A DNA stretch of 64,000 bases from JAAYJT01 sp037445555. GTDB taxonomy: Bacteria > Bacteroidota > Bacteroidia > Bacteroidales > JAAYJT01. Where the stretch lies: positions 62,001 to 126,000 of the forward strand of contig JBBIKG010000006.1 of assembly GCA_037445555.1 (NCBI GenBank), written 5' to 3'. Under the pieces are notes generated by a model. It saw only the letters and a list, made by a program, of their open reading frames with translations. It was not told the origin of the DNA and searched no databases. The position numbers were made by a program, and so were the translations under genes. This document shows positions 8,464-16,199 of this stretch, piece after piece. How positions within the stretch are numbered: the first letter of the stretch is position 1; each line of letters starts with the position of its first letter.

Positions 8464-9765
8464 TTAATGATTTGTTGCTAAAGAATTTGTTAAAAAACCT
8501 TCACGTAGCTTCATTTCAAGTTTTACTTCAATAATTTGATTAACCAGGCGTGCGTCGAATGGCGCATACACCCTGATATAATTTTTCGTAAAGCCTTCAA
8601 TCCGGCCTTGCCGATTAGTTGACTCAAACAGAACGGATTCAGTTCTACCTGTGTTGTCAGTCAGAAACTGTTGATGTTTCGTATCCGAAATGGATAATAA
8701 CTGGGCTGTCCGGTTCTGCTTAATAATGGGATTAATCTTATCGGTGTACAGATATGCTCTCGTTCCAGGACGATCGGAATACGGAAACACATGCAGATAG
8801 GAGAGAGGTAGATTTTGCAGCAGGTTGCAGGTAGTTTCAAAGTCATTCTCCGTTTCTCCCGGAAAACCTGCAATCACATCCACGGCGATACATGCATGAG
8901 GTATCAGTGATTTAATCAGCTGCACCTTTTTCGAAAAAAGATCTGTGACATATCGCCTGTTCATTCGCTCAAGAACCCTGTCTGAACCTGATTGCAGCGG
9001 AATATGAAAATGAGGCATGATACGGTTCGACTGGCTCGCAAAGTGTATGGTTTCATCAGCCAACAAATCAGGTTCAATCGACGAAAGTCTGATTCGGTCA
9101 ACATCCAGATTTTCAAGTTCACGTATCAGCTCAAGAAATGATTTTTGATGATTCCGGCCAAAATCACCGATATTAACCCCGGTAAGAACAATTTCTTTTG
9201 GCCGGTTGATGGAAATGGCCTTTTTTATATTGGCGACCGTTTCTGCCAATGTATCGCTTCTGCTCCTTCCGCGAGCATAAGGAACGGCACAATAGGAGCA
9301 ATAGTAATCACAACCATCCTGTACCTTCACAAACATGCGGGTACGGTCTTCGAAAGAGTACGCAAACTCAAAATGATTGTATGTGTTTATATCGGAACGT
9401 TTCAAAATCGGTGCCTTTTTTTTGTTATTGCTCAGGTACTGCTTCAATGAATGTTTATCGGCATTCCCGATCACCATATTCACTTCAGGCATAGATGCCA
9501 ACTCCTGAGTGCGTAGCTCCGACATACAACCGATTACTACGACTTTAGCATCGGGATTGCGCCGATGAGCCTGCCGGATGTATGAGCGGCACTTTTTTTC
9601 GGCAGCTGCTGTTACTACGCAGCTGTGAACAACATAGATATCGGCTTCACTTTTGAAGCTAACAGCCTTAAAACCAGCTCCTAGCTGATGTAAAATAAAG
9701 GAACTTTCGGCAAAGTTAAGTTTGCAGCCTAAGGTAAGGAAAGCTATGCGTGTGTCACATTGCAT
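8464..9765 (-). CDS. mtaB: tRNA t6A37 methylthiotransferase MtaB
   Basis: A 433-residue radical-SAM methylthiotransferase that converts t6A37 to ms2t6A37 in tRNA. The N-terminal UPF0004 domain has cysteines in the contexts LGCKLNFAES, HSCVVT and IGCMSEL for the auxiliary iron-sulfur cluster. The radical-SAM CxxxCxxC follows in DGCDYYCSYC, and a TRAM-like RNA-binding domain closes the protein. The opening CKLN rather than CQMN places it in the MtaB group, not MiaB or RimO. It is the first gene of the mtaB-lgt-suhB-nfeD-glycosyltransferase run. Its -7 box ends only 4 nt before the ATG. Confidence 0.93.
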   Translation of the reverse strand: MQCDTRIAFLTLGCKLNFAESSFILHQLGAGFKAVSFKSEADIYVVHSCVVTAAAEKKCRSYIRQAHRRNPDAKVVVIGCMSELRTQELASMPEVNMVIGNADKHSLKQYLSNNKKKAPILKRSDINTYNHFEFAYSFEDRTRMFVKVQDGCDYYCSYCAVPYARGRSRSDTLAETVANIKKAISINRPKEIVLTGVNIGDFGRNHQKSFLELIRELENLDVDRIRLSSIEPDLLADETIHFASQSNRIMPHFHIPLQSGSDRVLERMNRRYVTDLFSKKVQLIKSLIPHACIAVDVIAGFPGETENDFETTCNLLQNLPLSYLHVFPYSDRPGTRAYLYTDKINPIIKQNRTAQLLSISDTKHQQFLTDNTGRTESVLFESTNRQGRIEGFTKNYIRVYAPFDARLVNQIIEVKLEMKLREGFLTNSLATNH

Positions 9766-9769
9766 CAGG

Positions 9770-9777
9770 CAAAAATA
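9770..9777 (-). promoter_or_regulatory. Predicted -7 box of mtaB, leaderless type
   Basis: The minus strand reads TATTTTTG, then 4 nt, then the mtaB ATG. With a start site some 5-7 nt past the box, the mRNA would have almost no 5' leader. No TTG is found at the expected -33 spacing, so support comes from the -7 box and from two other genes with the same arrangement (bamD and the gene at 34230). Confidence 0.45.
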
Positions 9778-9835
9778 CTTCTTTTTGATCAGTCAGCCTA
9801 CCGGTAAACATTCACTAATCTGTATATGTAGGCGG

Positions 9836-10747
9836 TCAGGAGGGCAGGGTAGGAGAGGGGTTGGGCTTAGATGCAGAGAAGTGCTGAAGCAAAACACCTG
9901 CTATGATTAGAAACAATCCGATTATTGTTGATGCAATGATTTTTTCTCCTACAAAAAGGTGAATGAAGATGAGCGAAAGAAAAGGCGACAGAAAAATAAG
10001 ATTTGAGATTCTTGCCGTCGTATCTGCATATTTCAGCGCTGTCAGCCACATCAGAAAAGTAAATCCCATTTCAAACAATCCAACATAAACTGCGCCCGCC
10101 AGCCCGATTTGCTTTTGTGGAAATGGATCTGAGATGATTATTGTTAGGATTAGGATATACAACGTTCCGAAGGCAAAATTTATGACAAGTTTCTCGATAG
10201 GCTGACGGGAGTCTTTCATATTAAAAATCCAGTAAAGTGCCCACACCATTGAGCTGCCAGCAGCAAGTGCAAAGCCCAGAGGATCGGCTATCCGGAAGAA
10301 CTGAAAATCACCCCTGAAGGCAATAAGTATGGTGCCGGCAAAGCTTAATAAAATTGCTAGTATCGAGAGTCCTCGAATTCTTTGCTTAAGAATAGGAATA
10401 GATAATAGAACCAACACTACCGGCCAGGTGTAATTCAGAACCATAGCTTCTTGAGCTGGCAGCAGGCTATACGCCCAAAATAGGATCACGTAATAAAGAA
10501 AAGGGTTTAGGAAACCTAATAATGCAGAATTAAGGAGATTTCTGGTAGTTATGATCTTACTTCCCTTAAATTGGCCTGAAATGATAAACGTGAGCAGTAA
10601 AGCCATAAAAGAAACCGCGCTGGCAAATAGAAGCAACTGATATGGGTTCAGGTATCGGAGGGAGATCGCAAAAACGGAACCTGCAGTGGACCAAAACAAA
10701 ACCGATATTAATGCATAACTGTATGCTTTGTTTCGGTTTTTAGGCAT
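9836..10747 (-). CDS. EamA/DMT family transporter
   Basis: A 303-residue protein with about ten hydrophobic helices arranged as two EamA repeats. The N-terminal repeat contains SVLFWSTAGSVFAIS and ALLGFLNPFLYYVILFWA, and the second starts near GFALAAGSSMVWALYWIF. This is the drug/metabolite transporter superfamily, whose members export or import small metabolites such as amino acids or purines. The substrate cannot be told from the sequence. It starts 17 nt after the small conserved gene at 10765-11076, suggesting a two-gene operon. Confidence 0.85.
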   Translation of the reverse strand: MPKNRNKAYSYALISVLFWSTAGSVFAISLRYLNPYQLLLFASAVSFMALLLTFIISGQFKGSKIITTRNLLNSALLGFLNPFLYYVILFWAYSLLPAQEAMVLNYTWPVVLVLLSIPILKQRIRGLSILAILLSFAGTILIAFRGDFQFFRIADPLGFALAAGSSMVWALYWIFNMKDSRQPIEKLVINFAFGTLYILILTIIISDPFPQKQIGLAGAVYVGLFEMGFTFLMWLTALKYADTTARISNLIFLSPFLSLIFIHLFVGEKIIASTIIGLFLIIAGVLLQHFSASKPNPSPTLPS

Positions 10748-10764
10748 AAAACTAATACTATCAG

Positions 10765-11076
10765 CTAGTTAAATTCTTCTTTCGAATCTTCTTTCTGTTC
10801 GACTGATGTATCTTCACCTTCATCAATGTCTTTTGCGTCAATGTTATTAAATAACTCCTCTTCAAGTTTATCGACTTTATCAAGCTTAACTTTAACTTTC
10901 ACCAGATAACTGGTGTCTTCGGTATCAATGGTTATGGCATGAAAGAAGTTATTATTGGGCAAGGAAACTTTAAACACATGGTTCATGTAGCCTGTTGGAT
11001 ATTTCTTTTTGATTGCCTCAACGACGTCCTCACTCAGATTTTCATAATTGACAACAATTTTCTTCCTTGTGCTCAT
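10765..11076 (-). CDS. Conserved small acidic-tailed protein, function unknown
   Basis: A 103-residue cytosolic protein starting MSTRKKIVVNYENLS. The N-terminal half looks like a compact folded unit (helix LSEDVVEAIKKKYPTGY, then strands with FHAITIDTEDTSYLVKVKVK). The last 25 residues are strongly acidic and probably disordered. Proteins of this shape are common conserved hypotheticals in Bacteroidota; I know of no function. An upstream in-frame ATG at 11115 is rejected because a TAAATTTG -7 box lies at 11118-11125, putting transcription start near or inside that extension. It probably heads an operon with the EamA transporter. Confidence 0.7.
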   Translation of the reverse strand: MSTRKKIVVNYENLSEDVVEAIKKKYPTGYMNHVFKVSLPNNNFFHAITIDTEDTSYLVKVKVKLDKVDKLEEELFNNIDAKDIDEGEDTSVEQKEDSKEEFN

Positions 11077-11117
11077 AGTAATTGACCGGATCTGTTTCTT
11101 CAGGCAATAATACATAA

Positions 11118-11125
11118 CAAATTTA
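11118..11125 (-). promoter_or_regulatory. Predicted -7 box of the 10765-11076 gene
   Basis: The minus strand reads TAAATTTG, matching TAnnTTTG, about 42 nt before the chosen ATG at 11076. There is no clear TTG at -33 spacing, so support is partial. Confidence 0.4.
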
Positions 11126-11227
11126 AATCCCGAAGCAATCCTATGAAAAATTATAAGTTTTTAACAAATTTCATTTTAGACTGGTTATCAATCACTTGCA
11201 AATTATTACATATGTAATTCGGGAGTG

Positions 11228-11257
11228 TTGCAAAAGTGCATATTATTTCTACCTTTA
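11228..11257 (+). promoter_or_regulatory. Predicted promoter of the 11341 secreted-protein gene
   Basis: TTG (11228-11230), exactly 19 nt, then TACCTTTA (11250-11257), which matches seven of eight positions of the Bacteroidota -7 box region. It lies in a 264-nt divergent intergenic region and predicts a leader of about 75 nt. Confidence 0.55.
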
Positions 11258-11340
11258 CACCGGAATTTTATTCGATGATAGGATTTCCTAGGGTCAACAG
11301 ATTGTTAATAAGTAATTAATCACCAAAAAAGATACACATT

Positions 11341-11814
11341 ATGAAGAAACAGGTCTTTTTTATAAGCATCTTAACACTCATATCAGCTATCATTTGCGCA
11401 AAAAACTCTGGAGATACTTTATATTTCGACAACCGCGTTTCTCAGGCTATGACAAACTCCCAAGAGATGCTTGTTGGATCACATCAGTTTGGCGAAACTT
11501 TTGCTATTAAGATGGCCTTGATATCTGATATCTATACATTTACGGTAGCTGGAGACCCAACCTCGCCTGGACCTAAAACGACCATCCAGAAACCTGTGAT
11601 CTACAACGGCGTCAAAAAGTTGAACACCTATTACAGGCAGTCAGCCAAAAAGAAACTTATGGATGAGGCGACGGCTAAAAAACTTCTAAACCATGTGCTT
11701 GACGTAGCTTTATCGGTTTATCCTCAGCCAACTGCAACACTCGAAAGCGAATTAAGAAAGCATAAATCTGCGGAACAGATTGCCGAAGTGTTTAAAAGAG
11801 TCGTTCTTCGGTAA
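11341..11814 (+). CDS. Small secreted protein, function unknown
   Basis: A 157-residue product with a clear signal peptide (MKKQVFFISILTLISAIICA). The mature part is soluble-looking, with one YNGVKKLNTYYRQSAKK region and a C-terminal helical half. No enzyme motif, lipobox or sorting domain is visible and I do not recognise the family. It is a single-gene unit, with a matching promoter 84 nt upstream of the ATG and a hairpin terminator shortly after the stop. It probably acts in the periplasm. Confidence 0.7.
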   Translation: MKKQVFFISILTLISAIICAKNSGDTLYFDNRVSQAMTNSQEMLVGSHQFGETFAIKMALISDIYTFTVAGDPTSPGPKTTIQKPVIYNGVKKLNTYYRQSAKKKLMDEATAKKLLNHVLDVALSVYPQPTATLESELRKHKSAEQIAEVFKRVVLR

Positions 11815-11848
11815 CTTCGAGTATCAATTTTTACCTACTACAGAATAT

Positions 11849-11883
11849 AATGCCAATTTGCTATTCCTAATACAATTGGCATT
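11849..11883 (+). terminator. Intrinsic terminator after the 11341 gene
   Basis: AATGCCAATT (11849-11858) pairs with AATTGGCATT (11874-11883) around a 15-nt loop, and the stem runs into a T-rich tail (11882-11887). It lies 35 nt after the stop of the secreted-protein gene. Confidence 0.65.
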
Positions 11884-11991
11884 TTTTGTTACCATAATAT
11901 GTTATATAATTAATATTATGTTAAATACAAGAGTTTATAACTTGCGGGGAAGCAATGTTATTACTCCCCCGCCAGCATTATTGAGCGCTAG

Positions 11992-13173
11992 TTAATTGCC
12001 TGAGTTATATTTCTGAATCTTATAGTTGATCACTTTTAGTTGATCGAGCTTGTTCAAACGTGTGTAAATCTCTTTCAATGAATTCATGGTTCCAATGTTG
12101 TTTGGTTCGAGTTCATGTGCTTTCTCGAGATACGGCAGCGATTTTGAAAGCAATACATCGGCCTCTGTCTTCATTTCATCATATTTCTTGACTTCGCTGA
12201 GGGGCAACAGGTTGGCTTTGTCAAGTATTGCGGCTGCTTCATTCACGTATAGTGCACCCAGGTTGTAGATGGCGTCAAAATAATCGGCTTTAATGTCAAT
12301 AGCCTTCTTATAGGATTCTTCAGCTTTGCCGAACATTTCTTTGGCTTTGGTCGGGTTTGTATTCTTGAGCTGATCGTATATTGTGCCTACAGCAAAATAG
12401 ATTGATGGGTTTTTGTCATCTATGGTAACGGCTTTTTCAAGATTTTTAAGGGCCTTGTCGGTTTTCTTGGTGGCAAGAAAAATGTTTGTTTCATTCACCA
12501 GCAAACCAAAATCTTCCGGAAAGAGTCCCCTACCCTTGTTGATATATTCAATGGCTTTTAATGTATCTTTCTCACGCAGCGAAATATTGCTGAGAGAAGT
12601 GTACAGATCAGCTTTGGCGTAATTCATCCCAACAAGGTCGGCATAGATCTTTTTGGCTCTCGGAAAGTCTTCAGCCAGTTCGGCAGTCATTCCAGCGTAA
12701 TAATATGTTGAAGTATCGATGCTGCCCATGTGTTTGGTTACCAGAGTACTGTTCGAGAACATCTTGGTGGCCAGCTTGAAATCCTGCACCTTATATGCCT
12801 CAGCACCAGCATTAAACATCTGCTCGCTCAACATATACAGATTAGTGAAAACATCAGCATATATCTCCTTCTTTTTATCAAGTTCCTGTGCTTTCACATA
12901 GGAGTTGAACGCCGTAAGCAAGGGGTCGGCATCAAGCGCTTTGTACGCCGGATTTGTGCTGGCAAATATCTGCATATAGATATTTCCGCGATAAAACCAA
13001 GTTTTGGCGTCATTGATGGTCTGAGGATGCGTGATCGCCTGGTCAATCAATGTCTTGGCCTTATCCAGAGCGCCTTTTTTCAAGCTGCTTAAGGCAGCAG
13101 ACCGGTTTTTGGTTTGCGCACCGGCTATATTGATTGCCAATGCGAGAACGAAAAAGAGAACGATTTTTTTCAT
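11992..13173 (-). CDS. Secreted tetratricopeptide-repeat protein
   Basis: A 393-residue protein with a signal peptide (MKKIVLFFVLALAINIAGAQ) followed by an all-helical array. TPR-like units are visible, such as KADLYTSLSNISLREKDTLKAIEY, KALKNLEKAVTIDDKNPSIYFAVG and NLGALYVNEAAAILDKA. TPR proteins act as protein-interaction scaffolds, and this one would work in the periplasm or on the outer membrane. It begins 29 nt after gyrA on the same strand, a neighbour pairing I believe recurs in Bacteroidota, but a functional link is not evident. Confidence 0.85.
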   Translation of the reverse strand: MKKIVLFFVLALAINIAGAQTKNRSAALSSLKKGALDKAKTLIDQAITHPQTINDAKTWFYRGNIYMQIFASTNPAYKALDADPLLTAFNSYVKAQELDKKKEIYADVFTNLYMLSEQMFNAGAEAYKVQDFKLATKMFSNSTLVTKHMGSIDTSTYYYAGMTAELAEDFPRAKKIYADLVGMNYAKADLYTSLSNISLREKDTLKAIEYINKGRGLFPEDFGLLVNETNIFLATKKTDKALKNLEKAVTIDDKNPSIYFAVGTIYDQLKNTNPTKAKEMFGKAEESYKKAIDIKADYFDAIYNLGALYVNEAAAILDKANLLPLSEVKKYDEMKTEADVLLSKSLPYLEKAHELEPNNIGTMNSLKEIYTRLNKLDQLKVINYKIQKYNSGN

Positions 13174-13202
13174 TTTAAGATGTTTTTGTTAAAAAAACTG
13201 GA

Positions 13203-15764
13203 TTATTCATTATTTTCAATTGGTGTACCTGTTTGGTTTATCTCCAGGGCTTCATCGGAAGTTAATCCTTCTATGGCATTTTCTTCTTCATCAATTTCAA
13301 CCTTTGTAACAGCAGCTATTGCATCGTCGGCCTGGATGTTTATCAACTTAACGCCCTGGGTAGCCCTGCCAATAACCGGAAGCGATTTCACCGGTAATCG
13401 TATTAAGAGCCCTGCCCTACTCATAATCATTAAGTGATTCTCGTCCATCACATTCTTAATAGCAATAAGCTTGCCAGTTTTATCGGTCACATTTAAGGTC
13501 TTTATTCCTTTTCCGCCCCGGCCTGTAATCCGATAATCGTCGAGTGGGGAACGTTTTCCGAACCCGTTCTCTGAAACTACCAATATATCCTCTTTTCCGT
13601 TCTCCAGGCAAATCATTCCGATAGTTTCGTCCTGTTCGTCCGACAAGGTTATTCCTTTTACACCGGCCGCATTACGTCCCATTGGCCTGACCGTCTGTTC
13701 ATTAAATCGTATAGCCCTACCAATCCTGGATGCTAAGATAATCTCATTGTTTCCGTTTGTTAAACGGGCTTCAATCAATTCATCGTTCTCTCTTACCGTG
13801 ATGGCATTGATACCACTCATCCTTGGCCTTGAGTAAGCCTCGAGCGAAGTCTTTTTTATGATACCGCCCTTAGTGCAGAGAATTATGTAGTTATTGTTGA
13901 TATACTCGCTGTCTTTCAGATCCTTAACATTTATGAAGGCTTTGATTTTATCGCCGGGATCAATGCTTAAGAGGTTTTGTATGGCCCGGCCTTTGGAGGT
14001 TTTGGCTCCTTCCGGAATTTCGAAAGCCCTCAGCCAGTAGCATTTGCCTTTTTCGCTGAATAGAAGCAGGTAATTATGATTTGTGGCCACAAACAAGTGC
14101 TCAACAAAGTCTTCATCGCGCACCTCGCTGCCTTTTGCGCCTTTGCCACCTCTGTGCTGTAAACGGTATTCGGACAGGGGCGTCCGTTTTATGTATCCCA
14201 GATGCGAGATGGTTATTACAACGCTTTCGTCGGCAATAGTGTCTTCGATTCGGAAATCTTTGGCTGAATATTCGATCTGGGTTTTAGGTTCATCACCATA
14301 TTTTTCCTTGATCTCCACTAGCTCATTTTTGATTATTTCCATTCTCAGGCCTTCATCGGCAAGCACATGGTTGAAATATTCAATCTGTTTATTCAGTTCA
14401 GCATATTCTTCCTTGATTTTGTCACGTTCAAGCCCAGTAAGCCGCTGAAGGCGCATGTCAAGGATGGCTTTGGCCTGAATCTCCGAAAGACTGTACTGTT
14501 CGATCAACCCGGCTTTGGCTTCTTCAGGAGTTTGGGATGCCCTGATGAGGGCAATTATTTCGTCGAGGTGGTCGAGGGCTATTAATAATCCTTCAAGGAT
14601 ATGCGCTCTTTTCAGAGCTTCGTTGAGCTCAAACCTGGTGCGCCTGACTACCACTTCGTGGCGATGATCAACAAAATGCGAAATGATTTGCTTGAGATTG
14701 AGCGTAATAGGCCGCCCTTTGACCAATGCAACATTATTTACGCTAAAAGATGACTGCAAAGGTGTAAGTTGGTAGAGCTTATTCAGCACCACGCTTGATA
14801 TGGCATCGCGTTTCAGTTCGTATACAATGCGCAAGCCCTGCCTGTCGCTTTCATCGCGAATATCTGATATGCCTTCGATTTTCTTTTCCTCAACCAGATC
14901 GGCGGTGCGGCGGATCATATCGGCCTTGTTCACCTGGTATGGAATGGAAGTAACAATTATATTTTCGCGTCCGTTTTCATCAGGCTCAATGGTGGCTTCT
15001 CCGCGGATGATAATTCTGCCTCTGCCGGTTTCGTATGCTTCGCGAACTCCATCGTAGCCATATATGATGCCACCCGTTGGGAAATCGGGGGCTTCGATGA
15101 ATTTCATCAATTCTGCAATTGTGATCTCACGGTTGTTGATATAGGCGACGATGCCGTCAATTACCTCGCCTAGGTTATGCGGAGGCATATTGGTAGCCAT
15201 GCCTACAGCAATTCCCGATGTACCGTTAATAAGCAGATTGGGAATGCGGGTGGGCAGAACGGTGGGTTCTTCAAGGGTATCGTCGAAGTTGAGCCGAAAA
15301 TCAACGGTGTCCTTATTGATGTCAGACAACATTTCTTCGGCAATTCGCCTGAGTCGTGCTTCCGTATATCGCATGGCAGCCGGACTGTCGCCGTCAATAG
15401 ATCCAAAATTACCCTGTCCATCCACCAGCGGATATCGTAGTGACCAATCCTGGGCCATACGCACCATGGCATCGTAAACGGATGTATCGCCGTGCGGGTG
15501 ATACTTACCCAGCACCTCCCCCACTATCCTGGCCGATTTCTTATAAGCCCGGTTAGCCAAAAGACCAAGATCAAGCATGCCAAATAGCACCCTTCTGTGT
15601 ACAGGTTTCAAACCATCCCGCACATCAGGTAAAGCACGCGACACGATCACCGACATCGAATAATCGATGTAGGCCGATTTCATCTGATTTTCAATATTTA
15701 CCGGAATAATTTTCTCGCCTGGGCCCTGCAAATCGTTTTTATTATCCAAATCTTTTTCCTGCAT
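13203..15764 (-). CDS. gyrA: DNA gyrase subunit A
   Basis: GyrA cuts and rejoins DNA in the gyrase complex that introduces negative supercoils. The 853-residue protein has the breakage-reunion domain with SRALPDVRDGLKPVHRR and the catalytic tyrosine Y133 in AAMRYTEARL. The C-terminal propeller carries the GyrA box as QHRGGKG, which separates gyrase from topoisomerase IV. In the quinolone-resistance region, HGDTSVYD places Thr94 where E. coli has Ser83, and Asp98 matches Asp87. Thr is a normal wild-type residue in several groups, so this alone does not predict resistance. The C-terminus is an acidic tail. A consensus-like promoter lies about 100 nt upstream, and the TPR gene follows. Confidence 0.97.
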   Translation of the reverse strand: MQEKDLDNKNDLQGPGEKIIPVNIENQMKSAYIDYSMSVIVSRALPDVRDGLKPVHRRVLFGMLDLGLLANRAYKKSARIVGEVLGKYHPHGDTSVYDAMVRMAQDWSLRYPLVDGQGNFGSIDGDSPAAMRYTEARLRRIAEEMLSDINKDTVDFRLNFDDTLEEPTVLPTRIPNLLINGTSGIAVGMATNMPPHNLGEVIDGIVAYINNREITIAELMKFIEAPDFPTGGIIYGYDGVREAYETGRGRIIIRGEATIEPDENGRENIIVTSIPYQVNKADMIRRTADLVEEKKIEGISDIRDESDRQGLRIVYELKRDAISSVVLNKLYQLTPLQSSFSVNNVALVKGRPITLNLKQIISHFVDHRHEVVVRRTRFELNEALKRAHILEGLLIALDHLDEIIALIRASQTPEEAKAGLIEQYSLSEIQAKAILDMRLQRLTGLERDKIKEEYAELNKQIEYFNHVLADEGLRMEIIKNELVEIKEKYGDEPKTQIEYSAKDFRIEDTIADESVVITISHLGYIKRTPLSEYRLQHRGGKGAKGSEVRDEDFVEHLFVATNHNYLLLFSEKGKCYWLRAFEIPEGAKTSKGRAIQNLLSIDPGDKIKAFINVKDLKDSEYINNNYIILCTKGGIIKKTSLEAYSRPRMSGINAITVRENDELIEARLTNGNNEIILASRIGRAIRFNEQTVRPMGRNAAGVKGITLSDEQDETIGMICLENGKEDILVVSENGFGKRSPLDDYRITGRGGKGIKTLNVTDKTGKLIAIKNVMDENHLMIMSRAGLLIRLPVKSLPVIGRATQGVKLINIQADDAIAAVTKVEIDEEENAIEGLTSDEALEINQTGTPIENNE

Positions 15765-16199
15765 ATTACCTTAATGTGACTAAAATTGAAGATGCTTTCT
15801 GATTGGCAGTCATATAAAACGCAAATAATTGTATATGAGCCTATTAAAAAATGTCTATACAAGTTACGAAGATAGAAATATTTATTTAACCAGCAACCTG
15901 ATTTGGCAGGTATGTTTTGAACAATTTACTGTTGATAATAAATAGCTAATTCGCATTATATGAGCTCATTGCGTCATATCTTTGCGCTACGTGAAATTTG
16001 TATTTTATTGGCAAAGGCTTTTGCACTAAACAGTTGCCAGTCCTGATTGTTATATGTAAACAATAAAGCTAGAAATACCTCGTAATGTATCTCAGACTTC
16101 GGCATTATTTTTGACACCTTATTATGGGTTACTGAGATCGTAAAAGAAATTATCATTGTAACTCAAATCATATCAAAGACTTAATTATACGACATATAG
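15765..16199. other. 435-nt divergent intergenic region, gyrA/clpC
   Basis: This AT-rich stretch separates the divergent gyrA and clpC genes. It contains the predicted gyrA promoter. A TATCTTTG sequence on the plus strand (15977-15984) could be a clpC -7 box, but it lacks a TTG at the right distance and lies far from the ATG. No RNA gene, repeat or convincing small gene was seen; the 60-codon opening at 15974-16156 on the minus strand has no recognisable features. Confidence 0.6.
15867..15896 (-). promoter_or_regulatory. Predicted promoter of gyrA
   Basis: On the minus strand TTG (15894-15896) is followed after exactly 19 nt by TATCTTCG (15867-15874), seven of eight positions of TAnnTTTG. 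It would give a leader of about 95 nt before the gyrA ATG. Confidence 0.55.

Noticed and set aside
15974..16156. 60-codon opening in the gyrA-clpC intergenic region
   Set aside because: Short, without motif or supporting promoter; composition looks like AT-rich intergenic DNA.
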